Shown one piece after another: positions 25,566-33,555 of a stretch of DNA of 64,000 nucleotides (its first letter is position 1; each line of letters starts with the position of its first letter). The DNA is from Saprospiraceae bacterium (GTDB lineage Bacteria > Bacteroidota > Bacteroidia > Chitinophagales > Saprospiraceae), in the NCBI GenBank assembly GCA_013360405.1, contig JABWBR010000058.1:1-64000 (forward strand), read 5' to 3'. The notes under the pieces were generated by a model, which was given only the letters and a program-made list of their open reading frames with translations, was not told where the DNA came from and ran no database searches. The position numbers and the translations under genes were made by a program.

Positions 25566-27614
25566 ATGATAAACAAAATATCAAAAATTGGCTTGGCCGT
25601 AATAGCTCTAGCCATTGTAGTATGGGGGTGTAAAACCTCCACCAAAATGCCGGGCGCCACTTCCAGTGCCGGCAACGCCGCCGCAGTAGACACCTTCAAA
25701 TGGAATCCGGAAAATTTTGGCGACAAAAAAATTATCCGTTATCAGATTCCGGGATTTGACAAGCTTTCTTTGCAGCAAAAGAAGTACGTATACTACCTGG
25801 TGCAGGCAGGTTTGTCGGGGCGGGATATCATTTGGGATCAAAATTACCGCCACAATCTTGTCATTCGGCGCGCACTCGAAAATGTAGTAACCAACTACAA
25901 GGGCGACCGCAGCAGCAAAGACTGGGCGGCATTTATGTTGTATGCCAAGCAGGTCTGGTTTTCCAGCGGCATACACCACCATTACTCCAACGACAAGTTT
26001 ATTCCCGGCTTTTCCATCGACTATTTCGCTGGGCTGATTAAATCTGTCGGGGCAGATTTGCCGGAGGAGGCTCTGCAGGCCATGTTCAACCCGAGTATCG
26101 CTGCCAAACGCGTAGACCAGACACCCGGGCAGGACATCGTAAAAGCCTCGGCAGTGAATTTTTACGACCCCGACATCACAGAAAAAGAAGTCACCGAATT
26201 TTACGAAAAAATGCGTGCTTCAGCGGATCCCAAATTGTCGTTGGGCCTCAACTCCAAAATCGTGCGCAACAAGGAAGGCAAACTGGAGGAAAAAGTATGG
26301 AAGATCGACGGCATGTACGGCTCGGCCATCAAAGAGATCGTCAAATGGCTGGAAAAAGCCGTCGGCGTAGCCGAAAACAAGGAGCAGGCCGACGCCCTCA
26401 AACTGCTGATCCAATACTACAAAACGGGCGACCTGAAGACCTGGGATGATTACAATATAGCCTGGGTACAAGCCACGAAGGGCGATATCGACTATATTAA
26501 CTCCTTCATCGAGACTTACAACGACCCGATGGGCATGAAAGCCAACTACGAAACCATCATCCAGATCAACGATTTCGAGGCTTCCCAGCGCATGAAAGTC
26601 GTTTCCGAAAATGCCCAGTGGTTTGAAGACCGCAGTCCGGTACTCCCCCAGCACAAGAAAAAAGTAGTAAAAGGCATCACCTACAAGGTCGTCATGGTAG
26701 CCGGCGAAGCGGGCGACGCCTCGCCCAGCACGCCCATCGGCGTCAACCTGCCCAATGCCAACTGGATTAGGGCCGACTTCGGCTCCAAATCGGTGAGTCT
26801 GGGCAATATCATCGAAGCCTACAGCCGCGCCGACGGCCCCGGACTGCTCAAAGAATTCGCCCACGATGCCGAAGAGATCAGACTGGCGGAAAAATGGGGC
26901 GAAATGTCCTCCAAAATGCACACGGCCCTGCACGAAGTATTGGGCCACGCCTCCGGCCAACTGGAAGACGGCGTAAATACCGATATGCTCAAGCAATACG
27001 CCTCCCCGCTGGAGGAATCCCGCGCCGACTTGTTTGCGCTGTACTACATGATGGACCCCAAACTCGTGGAGCTGGGCCTGGCGCCTTCCGACGAGATGGG
27101 CAAAGCCGCCTACGACCAATACCTGCGCAACGGCCTCATGCTGCAATTGCGCCGCATCGAACCAGGCAAAGACATCCAGCAGGCCCACATGCGCAACCGG
27201 CAGATGGTGTCGAAATGGGTGTTTGAAAAAGGCAAAGCCCAGGGCGCCGTGGTGATGGTGACCCGCGACGGCAAAACGTATATCGATATCAAGGATTACG
27301 CCAAGCTGCGCACCGTGTTCGGCGACCTGCTGCGCGAAGTGCAACGCATCAAATCACAAGGCGACTACGAGGCAGGCAAAAATCTGATCGAGGGTTACGG
27401 CGTCAAAGTAGATCGTGCCATCCACGACGAGGTGCTGAGGCGCTCCGAATCGCTAAGGATTCCTCCCTACGGCGGATTTATCAACCCCCGCCTGGCGCCC
27501 GTGAAAAATGCCAATGGCGAGATTACGGATGTGAAGGTGGAATACCCCGCCGATTTCGCAGGCCAAATGCTGGAATACGGAAAGAATTACAGCTTTTTGC
27601 CGGATGAAAATTGA
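25566..27614 (+). CDS. Dipeptidyl-peptidase III-like M49 family zinc peptidase, lipoprotein
   Basis: 682 residues from the ATG at 25566 (MINKISKIGL); the open frame extends 5' only through the heptamer repeat. Residues 1-21 are a lipoprotein signal ending VVWGCK, so the protein is probably anchored to a membrane and periplasmic or surface-exposed. The M49 zinc site is LHEVLGHASGQ (HExxxH, about residue 455) with EESRADLFALYYM supplying the third ligand. M49 enzymes remove dipeptides from peptide N-termini. Length matches bacterial DPP III. No partner gene. The tandem array directly upstream could make expression variable. Confidence 0.9.
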   Translation: MINKISKIGLAVIALAIVVWGCKTSTKMPGATSSAGNAAAVDTFKWNPENFGDKKIIRYQIPGFDKLSLQQKKYVYYLVQAGLSGRDIIWDQNYRHNLVIRRALENVVTNYKGDRSSKDWAAFMLYAKQVWFSSGIHHHYSNDKFIPGFSIDYFAGLIKSVGADLPEEALQAMFNPSIAAKRVDQTPGQDIVKASAVNFYDPDITEKEVTEFYEKMRASADPKLSLGLNSKIVRNKEGKLEEKVWKIDGMYGSAIKEIVKWLEKAVGVAENKEQADALKLLIQYYKTGDLKTWDDYNIAWVQATKGDIDYINSFIETYNDPMGMKANYETIIQINDFEASQRMKVVSENAQWFEDRSPVLPQHKKKVVKGITYKVVMVAGEAGDASPSTPIGVNLPNANWIRADFGSKSVSLGNIIEAYSRADGPGLLKEFAHDAEEIRLAEKWGEMSSKMHTALHEVLGHASGQLEDGVNTDMLKQYASPLEESRADLFALYYMMDPKLVELGLAPSDEMGKAAYDQYLRNGLMLQLRRIEPGKDIQQAHMRNRQMVSKWVFEKGKAQGAVVMVTRDGKTYIDIKDYAKLRTVFGDLLREVQRIKSQGDYEAGKNLIEGYGVKVDRAIHDEVLRRSESLRIPPYGGFINPRLAPVKNANGEITDVKVEYPADFAGQMLEYGKNYSFLPDEN

Positions 27615-27620
27615 TTGATT

Positions 27621-28061
27621 TGCTGATGTGCTGATGTGCTGATTATTTTAGTTTAGAACTCCCAATGATTTTTGATAAAATTTTTTGAATGCTGGTAAAT
27701 TTTGGAAATAGATGATCGCAATTTGGATAGCTGCTAGTTTTTTGGCAAAGAGATAACCAATATTCGGTTTCATCGGCTTCTTTTGCGGCAATTTTCATTT
27801 TGTGAACAAAATCAGCTTTACTCTCAGGGCTTTGAGCCTCTCTTACATTGGCTCCAATTGAAGTGCCTGATCGGAGTAGTTGCTTGCTAATGACGTATTT
27901 GCGATACAGCTCTAATTCTTCGCAATAGCTGATTATTGCTAATGCAAATTCAAATGTGAGATCAAGGATTAAATTTTCTTTTTCATTCATAATCAAATAA
28001 TTAATAAATTATCAGCACATCAGCACATCAGCATATCAGCACATCAGCACATCAGCACATC
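27621..28061. mobile_element. Inverted octamer arrays enclosing an S23 four-helix-bundle gene
   Basis: Left array GCTGATGT x2 plus GCTGATTA (27622-27645); right array six ATCAGCAC/ATCAGCAT units (28011-28058). The units are exact reverse complements, so the 370-bp interior (one S23 gene) would sit on a stem. The left array runs into the S23 stop codon; the right array ends one base before the ppc stop. This resembles the stem-flanked intervening sequences of some 23S rRNA genes, but it lies between protein genes. Confidence 0.7.
27643..27990 (-). CDS. Four helix bundle (S23/IVS-type) protein
   Basis: 115 residues from the ATG at 27990 (MNEKENLILDLTFEFALA); a TTG two codons earlier is less likely. 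The family motif is YRKYVISKQLLRSGTSIGAN, then VREAQSPESKADFVHKMKIA and KEADETEYWLSLC. Such proteins are encoded in intervening sequences of 23S rRNA genes and are related to the Avd accessory protein of diversity-generating retroelements; their function is not established, though nucleic-acid binding is suspected. Inverted octamer arrays flank the gene. Confidence 0.9.
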   Translation of the reverse strand: MNEKENLILDLTFEFALAIISYCEELELYRKYVISKQLLRSGTSIGANVREAQSPESKADFVHKMKIAAKEADETEYWLSLCQKTSSYPNCDHLFPKFTSIQKILSKIIGSSKLK

Positions 28062-28062
28062 G

Positions 28063-30636
28063 TTACGCCGAATTCCTACTCGCATTAATATTGCCGAACA
28101 GCGAGCGGGTAATCAGCTTTTCGTAGACCTCCTTGTTGGGGGTCTCGAGGCTGGTTTTTTGCAGCGCGTATTGCTGGATAGTGAGTAAGGGGAGTACGAT
28201 GTCTTCGCGGATATCGATAGACGCTTTAGAGAGTATTTCTTCTTCCATCAGTTGAGATTGGCCGGAAATTTCGAGCATAAGTTGTTTGGAGAGCTCGTAT
28301 TCGTCGAAGAGAATAGACCAGAAGGCGGAGAATTCGGGTACGTCTTTGATAAAAGCGGTAAGCGGGAAATAGCATTTCTCCAAAGACATCATACTGTTGA
28401 GTACCAAGGTTTTAAAAAATGATGATTGATGGTAGAGCGCAGTAGCTTCGTGCAGGCGGCCGGCTTCCTTTAATTGCCGTAGCGCGGCGCCGATGCCAAA
28501 ATAGCCTGGTACATTTTGCTTGAGCTGACTCCAGGCGCCCACAAAAGAAATTGCGCGCAGGTCTTCAAATTCGAGTTTGGCCTTATCGCCCCGCTTGCCT
28601 GGCCGGCTTCCGATATTGGTTTTGCCGTAATATTTTAGCGCGCTCATCTTTTCGAGATAGGGGAGGAATTGGGGGTGATTTTTCAGCGCCGTATATTTTT
28701 CATAACTCAGGTCGGCTAGCTCTTCCATGAGCGCGCGTTGCGCTGTAGAGAGATGGGTTTCGGCCAGGTCGAGCAGGTGATTGGAGGCGCCGGCCAGCAG
28801 GAGTTGTTCGCAGTTGTGTTTAAACTGCGATTGCGTGCCGTACATACTCGTAATCGTTTGTCCTTGTATAGTGAGTTGGATCTCCTCGTTGGCTATGTTT
28901 TTGCCCTGGGAGGCATAAAAGCGTTGGGTTTTGCCGCCGCCTCGGGCCGGCGGGCCGCCGCGACCGTCGAAAAAGACCACAGTGATACCGTTGGTTTGCG
29001 AGATGCGGGACAGATTTTCTTTTGTTTTAAAAATTTCCCAATTGGCTTTGAGGTAACCGCCGTCTTTGGTGCCGTCGGAAAAGCCGAGCATAATTGTCTG
29101 CCTGTTGCCTCTGGCGCGCAGATGCTGGGAATAAACGGGTAATTTGTAGAGTTTTTCCATAATGTCGCCCGATTGCGACAAGCCCGAAATCGTTTCAAAT
29201 AACGGCACAATATCTACGTGCAGATCGCCCTCTGTATAGCCGCACCAGCCGAAAAGTGCATAAACATGTAGCACGGCGAACACGTCTTCGGCATTGCTGA
29301 TAATATACCGGTTGCAGCCCGCTTCTCCGTTGGCGCTTTGAATTTCTCTGATTTGGCTCACGGTGAGAATGGTATCCTTTACGATAGGGTCGTCAAAATC
29401 GGCGGCATCAATGCGCAGTTCTAAATTGGACAGCAATTTCATTTTAGCGTTAAAATCCAACGTGTTGTACGGCCTGTCACACAAGCTGTATTTTTCGGCA
29501 ATTGCGCTTATCACGTATTCGTGGATTCGCGAATCCTGTCGGATATCTATAGTAGCGAAATGGGATTTGAAAATGTTAACCCGGTTGATAAGCTGGTGTA
29601 ATTCTTTGGCATAAAGGCCGTGGTATTTTTCGTGCAAAAGCCGGTTCACCTCTTCCAGCGGCTTCAGGATGTCTTCGTGTGAAAAGCCGGGCTGGGGGTC
29701 AAACATATTGACATACAATCTATTACTTATATTCTCTAAAATATCGCTGACCTGCAAAAACGTAATGCGCCGGCGCAGGGCTTTGAGTTCGTGGTAATAG
29801 CATTTAAACAGCGTGGTTTTTAGTTCCCAGGCCACCTGGCGGGTAATATCGTGCGTCACAAAGGGGTTGCCGTCGCGGTCGCCGCCAGGCCAGAATCCGA
29901 GTCGGAACAAGTCGTAGTTTGCCAACTGGGAAGCCGCTGTGTATTGGGCTTCGATGGAGGCGTACATTTCTCCGATAGCGTGGTAGTACACATTTCGGAG
30001 GTAATAAATAATACTTTTGGCTTCGTCGAGCGGACTGGGTTTTTCTCGATTCACAAATGGCGTTTGTCCCAATTGCTGGAGCAACTCATCGATTGCATTT
30101 ACGTCGTCAACCTGTATGGCGTCTTCGAGATCGTGAATAATGTGTTGTACGGCAGGCGGATAAAATTGAGTAGGGTGGGCGGTAAAAACAATGCGCACAG
30201 AAAACTGCCGGAGAAAATCGTACCAGTCCGGCTGCTTGCCCGATGCGCCTGCAATGATATACATATCCTTTAGAGATTGTTGCACCGAAGCTGCGTTGAG
30301 TTCCTCAAAGGAGGCATCCTCGATACTATCAAAAAGCACCACCTGCCTTTCTACGTATTGGATCACCTTAAAGAGAAAATTAATTTTTTCAGATTCATCA
30401 GAAAGGTCGGTAAACCGCTCAAAAAAGCCATCCACGATATCAACCGGCTTTCGGCCCGCTTCCAGTCCCTGCCGGCAATATTGAGAAAGAATAGGCAGCA
30501 GCATGCCGGTGCTGGCGATTTTCTCGTAAGGCAATTTGAGAAACAAGCCGTTGTACAAATGATACTTGTTGAGTACCAATTGGTTGAATTTATAAATCAT
30601 ATCGGGTTGGTGCATATTGATATTTTTTGCGAACAT
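28063..30636 (-). CDS. ppc: Phosphoenolpyruvate carboxylase
   Basis: 857 residues. PEPC signatures: VFTAHPTQFYPPAV with the catalytic His, FWPGGDRDGNPFVT, LGFSDGTKDGGYLKANW and FFDGRGGPPARGGGKTQRF, followed by LTIQGQTITSMYG. It carboxylates PEP to oxaloacetate, replenishing the TCA cycle. The C-terminus (GNINASRNSA) lacks the QNTG tail of typical PEPCs, as I would expect for a divergent Bacteroidota form. The first ATG (30636) lies 7 bp after a TAnnTTTG box, so translation may instead begin at Met8 (30615). An octamer array follows the stop. Confidence 0.93.
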   Translation of the reverse strand: MFAKNINMHQPDMIYKFNQLVLNKYHLYNGLFLKLPYEKIASTGMLLPILSQYCRQGLEAGRKPVDIVDGFFERFTDLSDESEKINFLFKVIQYVERQVVLFDSIEDASFEELNAASVQQSLKDMYIIAGASGKQPDWYDFLRQFSVRIVFTAHPTQFYPPAVQHIIHDLEDAIQVDDVNAIDELLQQLGQTPFVNREKPSPLDEAKSIIYYLRNVYYHAIGEMYASIEAQYTAASQLANYDLFRLGFWPGGDRDGNPFVTHDITRQVAWELKTTLFKCYYHELKALRRRITFLQVSDILENISNRLYVNMFDPQPGFSHEDILKPLEEVNRLLHEKYHGLYAKELHQLINRVNIFKSHFATIDIRQDSRIHEYVISAIAEKYSLCDRPYNTLDFNAKMKLLSNLELRIDAADFDDPIVKDTILTVSQIREIQSANGEAGCNRYIISNAEDVFAVLHVYALFGWCGYTEGDLHVDIVPLFETISGLSQSGDIMEKLYKLPVYSQHLRARGNRQTIMLGFSDGTKDGGYLKANWEIFKTKENLSRISQTNGITVVFFDGRGGPPARGGGKTQRFYASQGKNIANEEIQLTIQGQTITSMYGTQSQFKHNCEQLLLAGASNHLLDLAETHLSTAQRALMEELADLSYEKYTALKNHPQFLPYLEKMSALKYYGKTNIGSRPGKRGDKAKLEFEDLRAISFVGAWSQLKQNVPGYFGIGAALRQLKEAGRLHEATALYHQSSFFKTLVLNSMMSLEKCYFPLTAFIKDVPEFSAFWSILFDEYELSKQLMLEISGQSQLMEEEILSKASIDIREDIVLPLLTIQQYALQKTSLETPNKEVYEKLITRSLFGNINASRNSA

Positions 30637-30642
30637 ATTTTA

Positions 30643-30650
30643 CAAAAATA
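30643..30650 (-). promoter_or_regulatory. ppc: -7 box (TATTTTTG) for ppc
   Basis: Exact TAnnTTTG on the minus strand. It ends 6 bp before the first ppc ATG, which would leave almost no leader and favours the Met at 30615 as start. Confidence 0.4.
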
Positions 30651-30777
30651 AAAAAGTTGCACGAACGGTCTGTTTTTACCAAAATGTCGGCTGCCCAACG
30701 AACGCATTACCTTTCGCCTGATTTGCCGGGATTGTCGTATCTTCACCCATTCTACAACACAGAACAGGACAGAAACT

Positions 30778-33555
30778 ATGAAGAGATTTTTACTACTGGT
30801 AGCAACAATCTGCTGTTTCCAACATCTTACGTATGCCCAAACCGGGCGATTTGAGGGCCGCCTGGCCAAAACAGCGCCTTCCGCTGCGCTCAATTCCAAA
30901 TTTACCACCTACCGCGTATTCGAACTGGATGTGCCCGCGCTGAACGCTTACGTGAAAAACGGCGGCGAAGAACTGGGGGTCACGCTTGCGCTCGGCGCAG
31001 GTGAATCGTGGCGCTGGTCGCTGAAACCACACGATATGCGCAGCGCTAATTACCGGCTGCGCATGGACACGGAGCAAGGCATTATCGATGTGCCGCGCAC
31101 CGAAAACAAGACCTACCGCGGGCATGTAGCCGGCGAAGGCGGCGGCAGGGTGAGAATGGTCATTGATACGGAATACCTCTTAGGCCTTTGGGAACACAAT
31201 GGCGAAACTTATTATATCGAACCTTTGTGGCACCTGATACCGGGTGCTGCCACCAATCAATACCTCGTATACCGGGCGTCGGATGCTATTTACCCCGAGG
31301 CGCCGTTCTGCGGCTGGTCGGAAGAATGGCAAAACCTGATGGGGCATGACGAAACAGACAGACAAGTTACGCCCGATAACGAGGAGAAAATAGGACAATG
31401 CTACAAAGTCGAAGTAGCGCTCGCCGCCGACTTCAGCATGTTCCAGTTTACCGGCAGCGTTGTCAACGCCGAAAATTTCATGCTCGGCATATTGAATTTG
31501 GTGCAAGCCAATTACGACGACGAGTTTGCCGATGATATCGATTTTGATGTCATCGACTATTTTGTGTCCTCCTGCTCCACCTGCGACCCCTGGACGAGCT
31601 CCACCAATGCGGGCACTTTGCTCACCAGCTTCCGAAACTGGGGCAACGGCGGCGGTTTCGGCTCTAATTACGACGTAGCTACGCTATGGACCAACCGCGA
31701 CCTGGCCGGCTCTACTATCGGTGTGGCCTGGCTGGGTAGTGTGTGCACTGAAGACCGCTATAATGTAGTGCAGAATTTTAGTTCGAGTGCCAACTTGCTG
31801 CGCGTAGTGCAGGCTCATGAGCTAGGCCATAATTTCAATGCAGAACACGATGCAGCGGGCGCCCCCTTTATCATGGCGCCCTCTGTAAACAATTCTACCC
31901 AGTGGTCGACCGCTTCTATATCCGCAATAAATGGATTTATCAGCTTATTAGCCGGCAGCGGCGGTTGTTTCTCGCCCTGTACGGTCGCGGCGCCTCCGGT
32001 AGCCCAAATCCAGGCGCCGGCCACGCATATCTGTCCGGGTACTACCATTCCCTTTATCGACAATTCCACGAATGCGCCCGATACCTGGCAGTGGCTGTTC
32101 CCCGGAGGCGTACCCGCCAGCTCCAGTGACCAACACCCCAACGTGCGCTACGACAACCCCGGCACTTACACCGTCACGCTGATCGTATCCAATGCGACCG
32201 GCACTGACGCAACTACCTTGAATACCAATATTGTAGTGAACAACCAGGGTACGAGGTACCTTATGTACGAAACATTCGAAAACGGTCCCGGATTTTGGGA
32301 TATCGGCAATCAGGATGGAGGAATAACCTGGAGTTGGAAACAGGTAGGCGGTTCCCAATTCGGCAAGCGCGCCATGTTTATGGACAATTACAACTATACT
32401 AACCTCAACCAGCCGGATAATCTCACCTCTCCCGTTTTTAACTTTACCAACCAGAGCGGAATGGAATTGCGCCTCGATTACGCTTATCGCCGTTATAATG
32501 CCCAGCGCAGCGATCGTTTTAAGGTCTTGTTGTCTATCAATGGCGGCCAGACATACCCCATCACGCTGTTTGACGGTACGGAAAACGGCAGCGGTACGCT
32601 GGCAACCGCCCCCGATTCCCAAAACCCCTTTACACCCGCTGTCGTCAACGACTGGTGTTATGGCACCGATTTCGGCGCAGATTGCATGGTTTTCGATTTG
32701 TCGGATTATGTCGGCCAACCCAACGTGCGCATACGCTTCCAAAATATTACCGACAACGGCAATAACTTTTATATCGATAATATCAGGCTAATAGCCGATT
32801 GCCAGACCGTGGCCCCCCCGGTGGCTGCTATGTCGGCAACCCCGCAAATAGGTTGCGCCCCGCTTACGGTTCAATATCAGGACGAAACCAATGGCACGGT
32901 TACTTCCCGGCAGTGGAATTTTCCAGGTGGAAGCCCCGCTTTTTCTACGGAGATAAACCCCGTGGTCACCTATAGCCAACCCGGCTCCTATAGCGCTACG
33001 CTGACCGTGACTAATGCCGCCGGCACTGACCTCCTGGCTGAAGCCGATTATATTACGGTACTCGGGCCGCCAACGGTCAATTTTACGTCTGCCGTGCAAG
33101 GTTTTATCGCCACGTTTACCAACCAAACGGTCAACGGGAATTCGTTTTTGTGGAATTTTGGCGACGGGGGTACCAGTACCCAGCAAAATCCCTCGCATAC
33201 CTATACTGCCCCCGGTACGTATACCGTTCGCCTCACCGCCACCAACGAATGCGGTACTCGGTTTTTGCAACAAATGGTGACTATCGTCAACCCACTTACC
33301 GCCGGGTTTACTGTCGACCCCTCGTCGGGTTGCGCGCCGCTGACGGTCACTTTTAACGATGCTACGACCGGCGGCGCTACCTCGTGGTCGTGGACCTTCC
33401 AAGGCGGCGACCCGGCAACCTCTACCAGCCAAAATCCGGTGGTGACGTTCCCATTGCCCGGTACGTATATCGTTTCACTGACTGCTTCGAGTGGCGGCGC
33501 TACGAGTACTTTCCAGGATACGATTGTCTCCCCAGTCCGGCTTTGCCGCCAATAA
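30778..33555 (+). CDS. Secreted reprolysin-like metalloprotease with PKD repeats, N-terminal part (frameshifted)
   Basis: The first 925 codons of a gene that continues in another frame to 36445. Signal peptide MKRFLLLVATICCFQHLTYA-Q; a prodomain-like region; and the zinc motif AHELGHNFNAEHDAAGAPFI at about residue 346 (HExxHxxxxxH) with a Met in FIMAPS, the metzincin Met-turn, as in M12B peptidases. A domain with YETFENGPGFWDIGNQDGG and GKRAMFMDNYNY resembles a choice-of-anchor module. PKD domains begin near residue 405 (VAQIQAPATHICPG, WQWLFPGG). The frame ends QDTIVSPVRLCRQ after a CCCC tract at 33530-33533. It is exported by the T9SS given the C-terminal part. Confidence 0.88.
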   Translation: MKRFLLLVATICCFQHLTYAQTGRFEGRLAKTAPSAALNSKFTTYRVFELDVPALNAYVKNGGEELGVTLALGAGESWRWSLKPHDMRSANYRLRMDTEQGIIDVPRTENKTYRGHVAGEGGGRVRMVIDTEYLLGLWEHNGETYYIEPLWHLIPGAATNQYLVYRASDAIYPEAPFCGWSEEWQNLMGHDETDRQVTPDNEEKIGQCYKVEVALAADFSMFQFTGSVVNAENFMLGILNLVQANYDDEFADDIDFDVIDYFVSSCSTCDPWTSSTNAGTLLTSFRNWGNGGGFGSNYDVATLWTNRDLAGSTIGVAWLGSVCTEDRYNVVQNFSSSANLLRVVQAHELGHNFNAEHDAAGAPFIMAPSVNNSTQWSTASISAINGFISLLAGSGGCFSPCTVAAPPVAQIQAPATHICPGTTIPFIDNSTNAPDTWQWLFPGGVPASSSDQHPNVRYDNPGTYTVTLIVSNATGTDATTLNTNIVVNNQGTRYLMYETFENGPGFWDIGNQDGGITWSWKQVGGSQFGKRAMFMDNYNYTNLNQPDNLTSPVFNFTNQSGMELRLDYAYRRYNAQRSDRFKVLLSINGGQTYPITLFDGTENGSGTLATAPDSQNPFTPAVVNDWCYGTDFGADCMVFDLSDYVGQPNVRIRFQNITDNGNNFYIDNIRLIADCQTVAPPVAAMSATPQIGCAPLTVQYQDETNGTVTSRQWNFPGGSPAFSTEINPVVTYSQPGSYSATLTVTNAAGTDLLAEADYITVLGPPTVNFTSAVQGFIATFTNQTVNGNSFLWNFGDGGTSTQQNPSHTYTAPGTYTVRLTATNECGTRFLQQMVTIVNPLTAGFTVDPSSGCAPLTVTFNDATTGGATSWSWTFQGGDPATSTSQNPVVTFPLPGTYIVSLTASSGGATSTFQDTIVSPVRLCRQ

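Noticed and set aside
26220-27344. 374-codon open frame on the minus strand
   Set aside because: Antisense to the M49 peptidase, which has clear zinc motifs; the frame is a codon-bias shadow.
28011-28061. CRISPR-like short direct repeats
   Set aside because: Octamers without spacers and no cas genes; an inverted partner array lies at 27621-27645.
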